Assembly (NCBI GenBank): GCA_964596165.1
Contig: CAZQTW010000008.1
Span: 67,363 to 131,362, forward strand
From: CAYUQT01 sp964596165
GTDB lineage: Bacteria; Planctomycetota; Phycisphaerae; UBA1845; JAFGLZ01
Direction: 5' to 3'
Length of the DNA stretch: 64,000 nucleotides
Positions 28,147-36,883 of the stretch are shown here, one piece after another. Under the pieces are notes generated by a model. The model was not told where the DNA came from and searched no databases. It worked only from the letters and a program-made list of their open reading frames with translations. Each line of letters begins with the position of its first letter. The first letter of the stretch is position 1. A program made the translations under genes and the position numbers.

Positions 28147-29790
28147 ATGGATTTCCTCCGCAAGATGATCGAGAACACCCGGGCGCATCTCAAGGGCCTG
28201 GGGACCAGCCAGAAACTCGCCATCTTCCTATGCGTCGTCGTGATGGCGGGGGCACTGGTATGGATGTTCCAGTGGTCCGGTCAGCCCGAATGGGAGCCCA
28301 TCCTGCCCGGACAAGTGTGGACGGACGAGGAATTGGAGAAGGCCAAGAAGGTCCTGGATCAGGGCGAGTACCGAATCACCGGTAGCCAGATCCTCGTCCC
28401 CGCCAGCGAACGACGGTCGATTCGCAGCAAGTTGGGTCAGGCCGGTGCATTACCCCGTGACACGCGAGCCGGGTTTGAGGCCCTGATGAAGGAAACCAGT
28501 CCGTGGAAGTCCCAAACCCAGCAAAGCCGGGAATGGGTCGTTGCCTACGGCAATCAACTGGCCATGGACCTCGAAGGGTGGAAGGGAGTGCGTCGGGCGC
28601 AAGTGATCCTCCAAATGCCCAAACACCGTCAACTGGGCGCCGCCGTCAGCCGACCTTCCGCCAGTGTCAGCGTCGAAACGGACGAAAGCACCGTTGTGGA
28701 TCGGGCCTTCGTCCAGGCGATTGCGGCCATGGTGAGCGGTTCCACGGGAGTCCCACCGGAGAACGTCCAGATCGTCGACCGCAAGACGCACAAGTCCTTT
28801 CGGGCTCCTGACCCCGGCAGCCCTCTGGCCGGCGACCTTCACGAATTGCGAGTCCAGAAGGAGAAGTACTTTGAGGAAAAGATCGAGCGGCACTTGGGCA
28901 TCCCGGGCGTTCGGGTGATCGCCTATGCCGAAATAGAGACCGACCGTCGCACCACAACGGAGCGGACACCCACCGAAGGCAAGAGCATCGAGAAGAAGGA
29001 AACCAAGGAAGAGACCACCGAGAAACGTACACCGATTGCGTCGGACCCCGGCGTTCAACCCAACACGGGGCTGGCGCTCTCCGGCGGCCAGAACGAGGAC
29101 TCCGAGCAGACCAGTCGAACCATGGAGTATGTATCGGCCTTGGGTGAAAAGACCACGACGACGGAGTTCGGCCTGGGCGCCATGAAGAAGTTGACGGCCT
29201 CGATCAACGTCCCTCGGAGTTACCTGGCGGCCATCCTCTCCCAACAGCCCGACGGCCAGAACAAGACCGTTACGGACAAGGACATCGATACCTTGGCTCA
29301 GAAGGAATTCACCAAGATCCGCAAGCAGGTGATCAATGCCATCGGGGCGGTCGACGAGAAGCTCGTGGAAGTCGATTGGTACTACGACCAGGTGCCCGCG
29401 CTGGCCTCGGGTGTGGATCGCGCCGAAACGGAATCCGTCGTCGGCCTCCTGAAGGCCTACGGCAAGCAGGGCGGTCTGGGCGTGCTGGCCATCATGAGCC
29501 TCCTGATGATGCTGATGATGGTTCGCAAAGGACCGGCCACGGCCAAGCCGTCGAGGGCGCGTGAACCGCACCCCGCATTGAATCAGGAGCCGCAGGAACT
29601 CAGCGTTCTGACCACCGGGGTTGAAACGATCGGCGAGGCGACACAGAGCGAGACGGCCTTGGAGGCTCAGGAGGTCGACGAGAGCACGATTCAGGCACAG
29701 CATCGGATCGAACAGGTCGCCGCGATGGTCAGGGACGATCCGGACACGGCGGCCTCGCTGGTTCGCAAGTGGTTGACCACGGACCTCTGA
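28147..29790 (+). CDS. fliF: Flagellar MS-ring protein FliF
   Basis: A 547-residue protein that forms the membrane ring around the export gate. First membrane helix at about residues 24-43 (LAIFLCVVVMAGALVWMF), then the ring-building YscJ/FliF domains (ARVQIVDR-like PPENVQIVDRKTHK), a charged Thr/Glu-rich linker at about 270-310, and a second membrane helix at about 437-457. The cytoplasmic tail ends in VAAMVRDDPDTAASLVRKWL, the FliG-binding segment. Length is normal. fliG follows after 32 bases. Confidence 0.95.
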   Translation: MDFLRKMIENTRAHLKGLGTSQKLAIFLCVVVMAGALVWMFQWSGQPEWEPILPGQVWTDEELEKAKKVLDQGEYRITGSQILVPASERRSIRSKLGQAGALPRDTRAGFEALMKETSPWKSQTQQSREWVVAYGNQLAMDLEGWKGVRRAQVILQMPKHRQLGAAVSRPSASVSVETDESTVVDRAFVQAIAAMVSGSTGVPPENVQIVDRKTHKSFRAPDPGSPLAGDLHELRVQKEKYFEEKIERHLGIPGVRVIAYAEIETDRRTTTERTPTEGKSIEKKETKEETTEKRTPIASDPGVQPNTGLALSGGQNEDSEQTSRTMEYVSALGEKTTTTEFGLGAMKKLTASINVPRSYLAAILSQQPDGQNKTVTDKDIDTLAQKEFTKIRKQVINAIGAVDEKLVEVDWYYDQVPALASGVDRAETESVVGLLKAYGKQGGLGVLAIMSLLMMLMMVRKGPATAKPSRAREPHPALNQEPQELSVLTTGVETIGEATQSETALEAQEVDESTIQAQHRIEQVAAMVRDDPDTAASLVRKWLTTDL

Positions 29791-29822
29791 CGAACGGGAC
29801 GTGATTCGGGGACAGGAATCCC

Positions 29823-30854
29823 ATGGCAAAAGAGCCCGACAACGGTGAACAGCAAAAGCTAAGCGGTATGCGAAAGACCGCCATCTTCCTGGTCAGCATG
29901 GACCGGAGCGTGGCGGCGCAGATCCTCAAGCGGCTCGATCGGGAACAGGTCGAGGACGTCACCCGAGAAATCGCGTCCCTACAAGGCGTTTCGCTCGAGG
30001 ATCGCGACAAGACCATCGAGGAGTTCTACAACCTCGTGATGGCCCGGTCGTATATCGAAGAGGGGGGGTTGAACTATGCCCGAAGACTGCTGGAGGAGTC
30101 GCTCGGCAAGGATGAGGCCATGCGCCTCATCCAACAGATCGAACACCAGGTCCACAAGCAACCGTTCAGTTTCCTCCAGAAGACGGAGAGCGAAAACCTC
30201 CTGATGTTCATTCAGGATGAACACCCCCAGACCATCGCACTGATTCTGGCTCACCTGCCGCCGAGCAAATCGAGTGAAATCCTCGTGGGTTTGCCGGCCA
30301 GCAAGCAAATGGAGGTGGTCACGCGGATTGCGAACATGGAACAGACCTCGCCGGAGGTCGTCAAGGAGGTCGAACGAGGACTGGAACACCGGCTGAGCGG
30401 CATCGTGGGCGCTCGCTTGGCGAAGGTCGGTGGTGTCGAACACGTGGCGGAAATGCTCAACCTGGCCGACCGCAGCACGGAGAAAAGCATCATGGAGGCC
30501 CTCGAGGCCGAGGACCCGGATCTTGTCGAACAGATCCGTCGCTTGATGTTCGTCTTCGAGGACATCCTGCTCGTGAACGACAAGGGTATCCAGTCGGTTC
30601 TCAAGGAAATCGACAACGACGATCTGGCATTGGCTCTCAAGACGGCCAGCGAGGATCTGAAGGAGAAGATCTTCAAGAACATGTCCGAACGTGCTCAGCA
30701 GTTGATCAAGGAAGACATGGAATACATGGGTCCGGTCCGCTTGAGCGACGTGGAGGGGGCCCAGCAGAAGATCGTGGATGTGGTCCGGCGTCTGGAGGAT
30801 GCCGGTGAAATCATCATCGCCGGTCGCGGCGGCGAGAAAGAACTGGTGGTGTGA
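29823..30854 (+). CDS. fliG: Flagellar motor switch protein FliG
   Basis: A 343-residue rotor protein, full length. N-terminal domain binds FliF; the middle domain carries the FliM-contact motif DEHPQ (FIQDEHPQTIALILAHL, about residue 128) and the C-terminal domain carries the torque helix, SEDLKEKIFKNMSERAQQLIKEDMEYMGPVR region, with its charged residues in place. It is thus a normal motor protein. The following small gene is a free-standing relative of this C-terminal domain. Confidence 0.96.
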   Translation: MAKEPDNGEQQKLSGMRKTAIFLVSMDRSVAAQILKRLDREQVEDVTREIASLQGVSLEDRDKTIEEFYNLVMARSYIEEGGLNYARRLLEESLGKDEAMRLIQQIEHQVHKQPFSFLQKTESENLLMFIQDEHPQTIALILAHLPPSKSSEILVGLPASKQMEVVTRIANMEQTSPEVVKEVERGLEHRLSGIVGARLAKVGGVEHVAEMLNLADRSTEKSIMEALEAEDPDLVEQIRRLMFVFEDILLVNDKGIQSVLKEIDNDDLALALKTASEDLKEKIFKNMSERAQQLIKEDMEYMGPVRLSDVEGAQQKIVDVVRRLEDAGEIIIAGRGGEKELVV

Positions 30855-30881
30855 CCGCGTGGAGTCTCGGGGAAAACAAAG

Positions 30882-31154
30882 ATGAGAACCTTCGCCGAAC
30901 TGGAAGTCGCGAGTGACGAAATGATCGAGTCGGTGCTTCGAAACGTGGATCGAACGCTTCTGGCCACGGCCCTCCAAGGTGCGAGCGGGCGGCTGATCGA
31001 TCGGATCCTTGGCCGCCGATCGACCCGGGAGATTGAACAGGTGCTGCACGAGATCGCCCGGCAGCAAGCGGCCACGTTGTCGGAAATCGAAGCCGCGCGA
31101 CAACAGATCGCTCACATGACCGAGGAACTCGAAACAGCCGGCATCTCGTTGTGA
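30882..31154 (+). CDS. Free-standing FliG C-terminal-domain paralogue
   Basis: A 90-residue protein that aligns without gaps to the last 85 or so residues of the FliG encoded 27 bases upstream: FAELEVASDEMIESVLRNVD against FEDILLVNDKGIQSVLKEID, then LATALQGAS against LALALKTAS, and QIAHMTEELETAG against KIVDVVRRLEDAG. By eye about 27 of 85 positions are identical. The FliG N and middle domains and the EHPQ motif are absent. In the torque-helix region KED becomes LHE and GPVR becomes AAT, so the charges that meet the stator are largely lost. Likely a duplicated FliG_C domain with an altered structural or regulatory role, co-expressed with fliG and fliH. I know no named family for it. Confidence 0.75.
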   Translation: MRTFAELEVASDEMIESVLRNVDRTLLATALQGASGRLIDRILGRRSTREIEQVLHEIARQQAATLSEIEAARQQIAHMTEELETAGISL

Positions 31155-31203
31155 GGGCTTTAGGCCCACGACGGAATGCCGCCTTCCCATGAGGTGATCG
31201 GAC

Positions 31204-31965
31204 GTGGCCACCATCATCAAGGCGGAACATGCTCCACGGCTCGGGAGCCGGCCCGAAGGCCTTCACCTGGGCGACTTTCTCGCCGAGGGCCAGCAGATCG
31301 TCGCGGCGGCCCGTGCGAAGGCCGAAACCATCATCGCCGAGGCGAAACTCAAGGCCGAGCGTCTTGGGCGCGAGGCGCAGCGCAAGGGATACGAGACGGG
31401 TTACCAGAAAGGATCGGAGGAGGGTCGCCAGGCCGGAGAACGCCAGGCCATGGACAAGGCGAACGCCGAGTTTCAGGCCCAGCACGTGCAACTGGCCTCT
31501 GCCTGTGAAGCGATCTTCAGGGAAGTCGATCGCCAAAAGCGGGAATTGCTGCTGGCCGCGCATCGCGACCTGTTGCTTTTGGCGGTCACGATCGCCGAAC
31601 GGGTGACGAAACGCTTGGGAGTGATCGACGGTCGAACGGTGACGGAGAACATGCTGAGCGTGATCGATCGCATCGGGGAGTGCACCGACTTGGTGGTCGA
31701 GGTCAGTCCTCGTGACTCGGAGACCCTGAAGCGATTCGCTCCGGATCTGATCGCCCGACGGAGCAGCCTGAAGCATGTGGAAGTGAAGGTCAATGACGCG
31801 ATCGCGCCCGGTGGGTGTCTCGTGCGGACACAAGGCGGGTGGATCGACGCGACGCTGGATACTCAGATTCGGCGAATAGCCGCGGAACTCGTACCGGACC
31901 CCGACCGGCCGTTCGAATCCGGTTCGCCGGATCAACGCCCGGATGCCCAAGAGGCAGGCTCATAA
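31204..31965 (+). CDS. fliH: Flagellar export ATPase regulator FliH
   Basis: A 253-residue stator of the export ATPase. Starts with GTG 31204. The N-terminal region is charged and coiled-coil with GxxxG-type repeats (GREAQRKGYETGYQKGSEEGRQAG) typical of FliH; the C-terminal domain (about 130-235: LLLLAVTIAERVTKRLG, then DAIAPGGCLVRTQGGWIDATLDTQIRRI) matches the V-type ATPase subunit E-like fold. It acts with FliI, encoded 36 bases downstream. Confidence 0.92.
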   Translation: MATIIKAEHAPRLGSRPEGLHLGDFLAEGQQIVAAARAKAETIIAEAKLKAERLGREAQRKGYETGYQKGSEEGRQAGERQAMDKANAEFQAQHVQLASACEAIFREVDRQKRELLLAAHRDLLLLAVTIAERVTKRLGVIDGRTVTENMLSVIDRIGECTDLVVEVSPRDSETLKRFAPDLIARRSSLKHVEVKVNDAIAPGGCLVRTQGGWIDATLDTQIRRIAAELVPDPDRPFESGSPDQRPDAQEAGS

Positions 31966-32001
31966 AGAGGATCGGGTCAAGACCGCACCCGAGGCAACGA
32001 C

Positions 32002-33387
32002 ATGCAGGATGCCGCCCCCAACATCTTTGCCCATCAGATCGAAACGGTCCGACAGGGCATCAGCGAGCAGCTCGTGGGTCAGGTTGTCGGAACCACGGGC
32101 CTGACGCTCGATGTCTGCGGTCTGCCGGCGCCGGTCGGTTCCATGTGCAGCATCATCAGTCGGATCGGAAAGAAGACCCCCGCACAAGTTGTCGGTTTCC
32201 GGGCGAACACGACACTGCTGATGCCGCTTGGCGAGACCGTGGGCGTGTCTCGTGGCGACGAGGTGTTCTGTGATAGCTCGCTTCAATCGGTCGGTGTCGG
32301 TCACGGATTGCTTGGCCGAGTGGTGAACGGCCTGGGGTTGCCGATCGACAATCGAGGGCCCTTCCACGTCGAGCAGCACTATCCGCTGTTACGGCAGGGT
32401 CCGCTGGCGACGTCCCGAAGGAGAATCGACGAACCCTTGGGGACCGGCATCCGGGCCATCGACGCCATGATGACCGCGGGTGTGGGACAGCGACTCGGCA
32501 TCTTCGCCGGCACCGGCGTGGGAAAGAGCGTCCTGATGGGCATGATCACCAGATACACGTCGGCCGATGTCGTCGTGGTGGCGCTCGTCGGAGAGCGCGG
32601 TCGCGAAGTCGGCGACTTCTTGGCGAAGGATCTCGGCCCCGAGGGTCTGAAGCGGGCCGTTCTCGTGGTCAGTACGTCGGACGAGTCCCCCGTGTTGAGG
32701 GTGCGAGCCTGCTTCCTGGCGACCACGATCGCCGAGTACTTCCGCGATCAGGGCAACAACGTGCTGTTGCTCATGGACTCGCTCACCCGATTGGCGATGG
32801 CACAGCGGCAGATCGGTTTGGCGGCCGGCGAGCCTCCGGCGACCAAGGGCTATCCGCCCAGCGTATTCGCCATGCTCCCCCAGCTTCTCGAAAGATCGGG
32901 CCGGACCCAGGCCGGCAGCATTACGGGGTTCTACACCGTTTTGGTGGAAGGCGACGACATCACCGAACCCATTGCCGACGCGACCCGCGGCATTCTTGAC
33001 GGGCACGTTTGGCTGTCTCGCGCGTTGGCCAACCGTTCGCACTATCCGGCCATCTCGGTGCTCGAGAGCATCAGCCGTGTGATGCCCGACGTCGTCGACA
33101 AGGAACACCTGGCCGCCGCTCAGGTGGTCAAGCGGGTGCTGGCGACGTGGCAGGACATCGAGGACTTGGTCAATATCGGCGCCTATGCCGCGGGAACCAA
33201 TCCCGATTTCGACTTGGCCGTCTTCGGAAAACCTCTGATCGACGAGTTTCTGCGCCAGTCTATCGATGACGGGGCGAGATTCGATCAGGTTCGCACGGGG
33301 TTGTTGAGCCTTGCGCGGACGCTGATTCAGAAGGCCAAGCAGTTGCAGGACGATGCCAGGATGCATCAGCCGATAGGGGCAAGGTAA
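32002..33387 (+). CDS. fliI: Flagellum-specific export ATPase FliI
   Basis: A 461-residue ATPase that energises substrate entry to the type III export gate. Walker A GTGVGKS at about residues 171-177, ALVGERGREV, the Walker B strand VLLLMDSLTR and the DEVFCD/DSLTRLAMAQREIGLA-type segment (here AMAQRQIGLAAGEPPATKGYPPSVFAMLPQLLERSG) are the family signature. Length is normal. fliJ lies 84 bases downstream after a hairpin. Confidence 0.96.
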   Translation: MQDAAPNIFAHQIETVRQGISEQLVGQVVGTTGLTLDVCGLPAPVGSMCSIISRIGKKTPAQVVGFRANTTLLMPLGETVGVSRGDEVFCDSSLQSVGVGHGLLGRVVNGLGLPIDNRGPFHVEQHYPLLRQGPLATSRRRIDEPLGTGIRAIDAMMTAGVGQRLGIFAGTGVGKSVLMGMITRYTSADVVVVALVGERGREVGDFLAKDLGPEGLKRAVLVVSTSDESPVLRVRACFLATTIAEYFRDQGNNVLLLMDSLTRLAMAQRQIGLAAGEPPATKGYPPSVFAMLPQLLERSGRTQAGSITGFYTVLVEGDDITEPIADATRGILDGHVWLSRALANRSHYPAISVLESISRVMPDVVDKEHLAAAQVVKRVLATWQDIEDLVNIGAYAAGTNPDFDLAVFGKPLIDEFLRQSIDDGARFDQVRTGLLSLARTLIQKAKQLQDDARMHQPIGAR

Positions 33388-33441
33388 ATCGGCTTAAGGG
33401 AAAGCGCGGAGCGTGCGCTGTGGATCGAGGTTCCATGAGGC

Positions 33442-33461
33442 GCCGGGAGTGAAAACCCGGC
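33442..33461 (+). promoter_or_regulatory. Intercistronic hairpin between fliI and fliJ
   Basis: A perfect 6-bp stem GCCGGG/CCCGGC (33442-33447 and 33456-33461) with an 8-base loop containing GGAGTG-like purines, 11 bases before the fliJ ATG. It could hide or present the ribosome site. Confidence 0.4.
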
Positions 33462-33471
33462 TCGGACGGAC

Positions 33472-33936
33472 ATGGCTAAGCGGTTCCTATTCCGACTTGA
33501 AACCGTGCTGAAGGTGCGAAAACAGCGCGAGGACGCGTGCAAACGAGCGGTGGCCGAACGACTTCGTCGGATCTCCGCCGTTCAAGCCGAAATCGGCTCC
33601 CTGCGAACGCAGATCAACACGGAAATCGGCGCCTTCCGACAGGCGCACGCCGTGGGCCGGTTGGACATGACGCAGATCGCCCGACACCGTCACTGGCTGA
33701 TCCACCTTCACCAAGGGGTGCTGATGGCTCAGGCAGGCTTGCACGAACTCCGGCAGAAACTGGTGGAGGATCGCAAGGTGCTTACCGAGGCGCGAAAACA
33801 AACCCGCGTCTTGGAGAAACTGAAAGAGCGGCAGCTTGAACGCCATCGACAGGCCCTCAACCGGGCCGAGGCCGTCGAGAACGACGAAATCGGCAACACG
33901 TTGTACGCCAGACAGATGATGGCGAGTTCCGCATAG
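33472..33936 (+). CDS. fliJ: Flagellar export chaperone FliJ
   Basis: A 154-residue coiled-coil protein. The N-terminus FRLETVLKVRKQREDACKRAVAERL is the FliJ signature, and the rest is an antiparallel helical hairpin rich in Arg, Gln and Glu. FliJ is the central stalk of the FliH-FliI ATPase. The next gene starts 9 bases after its stop. Confidence 0.9.
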   Translation: MAKRFLFRLETVLKVRKQREDACKRAVAERLRRISAVQAEIGSLRTQINTEIGAFRQAHAVGRLDMTQIARHRHWLIHLHQGVLMAQAGLHELRQKLVEDRKVLTEARKQTRVLEKLKERQLERHRQALNRAEAVENDEIGNTLYARQMMASSA

Positions 33937-33945
33937 GAAATAACC

Positions 33946-34605
33946 GTGAGACAGCTCTACCACATCTTGGCGATATTGGCGATCTCACACCTCTTGGCTT
34001 TGGGAGGGCTCGTGGGTTACATGGCGTTCTCGGGGCGCCTGGACGCTGCCAAGGCCAAGAAGATTGCGTCGGTTCTCCGAGGCGACGAGGACACCAAGCA
34101 CGCCGGGCCGGCCCCGACAAGCAGTCAACCGGCTTCACAACCCGTGTTGGCCAAAGCCTCCGGCGAGAAGATCGAGCAAGAGCTGATCGCCGAGGAACTC
34201 CGGCGGCTCAGCGACGATCGCAGGCGGAGGGACTTGGCGGACCGCAAGAGCCTGGTCGACTCCGCCATGCTGAAATTCACTCGCGAACGCGAGGCATGGA
34301 ACAAACAACTCAGCGATTTCGAACAAGCGCAGAAGCTCGCAAGCCATGAACGACAGCAAATGGGCATGGACCGCGAGGTGAACATCGTCTCCGGCCTCAG
34401 CGCGAAGAACGCCCGAGACATGCTCAAGAAGCGTCCCATGCCCGATGCCGTGCGGATACTGATGGCCATGAAGCCCAGAACGGCGACGGAGATTATCGAA
34501 TCCTGCAAGACTCCCGAGGAGAAAGCCTGGGCCGTCCAGGTGCTGCAGGAACTCTCAAACGAGGACAAAGGCCGGGCCGAGCAGATTGCCAAGGCCATGC
34601 GCTAG
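33946..34605 (+). CDS. motE: MotE/FlbB-like flagellar protein
   Basis: A 219-residue protein with one N-terminal membrane helix (about residues 5-28), a long coiled coil (about 70-145), and a C-terminal MgtE-intracellular-N/FliG-like helical domain (about 155-215: VSGLSAKNARDMLKKRPMPDAVRILMAMKPRTATEIIES). This is the plan of MotE/FlbB proteins found between fliJ and fliK in many operons; MotE helps MotC and FlbB scaffolds the stator ring in spirochaetes. Starts with GTG 33946. The exact role here is inferred from layout. Confidence 0.7.
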   Translation: MRQLYHILAILAISHLLALGGLVGYMAFSGRLDAAKAKKIASVLRGDEDTKHAGPAPTSSQPASQPVLAKASGEKIEQELIAEELRRLSDDRRRRDLADRKSLVDSAMLKFTREREAWNKQLSDFEQAQKLASHERQQMGMDREVNIVSGLSAKNARDMLKKRPMPDAVRILMAMKPRTATEIIESCKTPEEKAWAVQVLQELSNEDKGRAEQIAKAMR

Positions 34606-34619
34606 GAGTCTAAAGGTTC

Positions 34620-36785
34620 ATGTCACACATTCGTGTCCTCAATCTGCTGAACAACCGGTCGATTGTCTCGCCGAACGCGAAGCCCGGCCCGAAGGGCGAT
34701 GCGTCCGAGCTGCCGTTCAACCAGGTATACGAAACCCTGCGCTCGGAGGCACGGCGGCCCATGGGGCGTGTGGAGAATCGGGGGCGTTCCGGACTCGACC
34801 GGTCCGAGGATACGGTGAGAAAAGCCGATCGCCAAGCGGAAGGCATGGCGAACCCGAGTGAGAAGACGCCCTCGGTCCGTGAGCAACAAGGCGACCTGGC
34901 GGCTGAAGTCGAAACGGATCGCGGTAGCGACACGAAACGGCGAAAAGCGGCGGACCGCTTGGGTCGGACGAACAAGGAAGAGAACCCCACGGCATTCACG
35001 GACGTTCATCGGCGAGACACTCGGCCGACTCGGAAGGAAGAAGCCCCGACTGATGAGAATCTCGCTCCGGCGGCGGAGCCGGCGAACACGGGTGGTGTTG
35101 ACCCGTTTGCATCTGAGGCCGTTCAGGTCGCTCCGGAACAAAGGCCGGAGCCCCCACCATCCGCGGATGCTCAAGGGTCCGGTGCCACCGGTGGTTCCAC
35201 GGATGCCTCCGGCGAAACCGTGATGACCGAGACCCAACGCTCGGTTGTTCTGTTGACATCACTCCAACGTAGCGGTGTCAACGTTGCGAACACCAGCGGC
35301 TCCGGCAATCCCGATCAGACGAAGGGAATGGGCGAGGTATCAAATACGATCCTGCCCTTGTCGACGGATGCCTCGAGCAATCAGGCTCAGAGCCGTCAGC
35401 AGGCCTCCAATGCCGACACCCAGCAGGGGACCATGACGAGCGGTCAAGACCCTGCGAGCCGGCAACATGAATCCCATGTGGTCCAAGTCCGGACGACAAT
35501 GCCTGCGGATGCACAGTCCGAGACCGTCGCAGGTTCAAAGGCCCAAGCCACCGGTGTTGACACCGGTGATCGTCAGGCAGTGACGACCGGTGATGTTACC
35601 CCCGACGAACAAGACCAAGCTTCTCAGCAAGACGAGACCTTGAAGTACCGTCCAAGGTCGGAAGGCAAGGTTCCCGTCGGTCGACCGTCCACAAGCCGAA
35701 CCGGCCAAGCAACCACCCAGCCGGTGCAACAGCCGAAAGCCGGCCCTGTGCAGGATAAGAACGCCGGTGAATCTCAACCGGACGTACACGAGACGCCGCC
35801 GCTGGTCCGGCAGACCGAGGAGCATGGGGCCCGCATAGAGGGAGGCCGGGTGATTCGAATGTCGACCGCTCCCGTCAAGTCTGAAAGCACCGCGAGTTCG
35901 TTTCAGGGTACCGACGGCAAGACGGCTCAGCGTGGCCAATCCCTCGCCGTCCAGGCCGCGAAAGCAATTGCCGGGTTCATTCTGGAGCCGAGCGAAGCCG
36001 GTCTATCGGATTCAGCCGGCGTGAGGTCCCAACCGGCTCAGTCGGATACGTCCGTGTCGGCAACGCAGGCCCAAACGCCGTCAGGGATGGGACCAACGAC
36101 TTCGCAGGGGGCGGCGAATTCGACCGCGAGCACCGCCGTTTCGACGGCATCCGGCTTGGCGCTCGGCGTCGGCGATGGAGCATCTCCACAGGCCGGCAAG
36201 CCCGACGCGGCCGGATTGCCACCATCGCTTCTGAACGCACCGGGTAATTCGAACGTCGATCGAATGGTTAGCGTGCTGAAGGCACACGTAGGTCAACACA
36301 CGTCGGAGATACGACTTCAGTTGGATCCTCCCGATCTTGGCCAGGTGAGAATAGACGTTCACATGCGGCAAGGGACGCTGTTGCTGGATGTGGAGACGGA
36401 GACATCCGCGGGACGGGATCTCATCAACTCCCGGATGGAGGAGCTCCGCGATGCCCTTGCGCGGCACGGAATCGTGGTGGAACGGGTAAACGTCCAGATG
36501 CGACAGGCCGTCTACGAATCACCGCAGCCGCGCGAACAGCCGCCGCAGCAGTCGCAACAGCATCAGCAGCACGCCCACGATCAGGGGCAGTCTGCGAATC
36601 AGGAGGCTCCCGGACAAACGGCCGACCAGTCGTACGCGGAAGGCCACGGCGGAGACCCTGCGCCGGGAGACGATGTTCCCGCACCCCAAGCGTCGACCGA
36701 ACCGGATGAACGGACCGACGATCCGCGGGGCGGAGGTGTACTGGACGAACCGGCGACGGAGTCGCTGGTGGATCTGGTGGCCTGA
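34620..36785 (+). CDS. fliK: Flagellar hook-length control protein FliK
   Basis: A 721-residue secreted ruler. Most of it is a disordered Thr/Gln/Ser/Glu-rich chain. The conserved C-terminal hook domain is at about residues 540-630: NVDRMVSVLKAHVGQHTSEIRLQLDPPDLGQVRIDVHMRQGTLLLDVETE, ending VVERVNVQMR; it flips the export switch by acting on FlhB. A Gln/His-rich tail follows (about 640-660). FliK normally has 375-450 residues, so this is a very long ruler, which may point to a long hook or to disordered expansion. AGGAG is 9 bases before the ATG. Confidence 0.88.
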   Translation: MSHIRVLNLLNNRSIVSPNAKPGPKGDASELPFNQVYETLRSEARRPMGRVENRGRSGLDRSEDTVRKADRQAEGMANPSEKTPSVREQQGDLAAEVETDRGSDTKRRKAADRLGRTNKEENPTAFTDVHRRDTRPTRKEEAPTDENLAPAAEPANTGGVDPFASEAVQVAPEQRPEPPPSADAQGSGATGGSTDASGETVMTETQRSVVLLTSLQRSGVNVANTSGSGNPDQTKGMGEVSNTILPLSTDASSNQAQSRQQASNADTQQGTMTSGQDPASRQHESHVVQVRTTMPADAQSETVAGSKAQATGVDTGDRQAVTTGDVTPDEQDQASQQDETLKYRPRSEGKVPVGRPSTSRTGQATTQPVQQPKAGPVQDKNAGESQPDVHETPPLVRQTEEHGARIEGGRVIRMSTAPVKSESTASSFQGTDGKTAQRGQSLAVQAAKAIAGFILEPSEAGLSDSAGVRSQPAQSDTSVSATQAQTPSGMGPTTSQGAANSTASTAVSTASGLALGVGDGASPQAGKPDAAGLPPSLLNAPGNSNVDRMVSVLKAHVGQHTSEIRLQLDPPDLGQVRIDVHMRQGTLLLDVETETSAGRDLINSRMEELRDALARHGIVVERVNVQMRQAVYESPQPREQPPQQSQQHQQHAHDQGQSANQEAPGQTADQSYAEGHGGDPAPGDDVPAPQASTEPDERTDDPRGGGVLDEPATESLVDLVA

Positions 36786-36793
36786 GAGCCGCC

Positions 36794-36872
36794 CGGGACG
36801 GAGGTCCCGAAGAACGGAGTGTTCATCCCCAGATCGGGGATGCCCATTCCATCACATCGCCGCGGCGATGTG
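36794..36872 (+). promoter_or_regulatory. Three consecutive hairpins between fliK and flgD
   Basis: Stem 1: CGGGAC/GTCCCG at 36794-36799 and 36804-36809 with loop GGAG. Stem 2: CATCCCC/GGGGATG at 36824-36830 and 36836-36842. Stem 3: a perfect 20-base palindrome at 36853-36872 (CACATCGCCG and its complement) that ends two bases from the AGGAGG of flgD. No T-run is present. Confidence 0.6.
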
Positions 36873-36883
36873 AGGAGGTTGAC

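Noticed and set aside
28450..31220. Minus-strand frames opposite fliF and fliG
   Set aside because: Shadows of strongly conserved flagellar genes.
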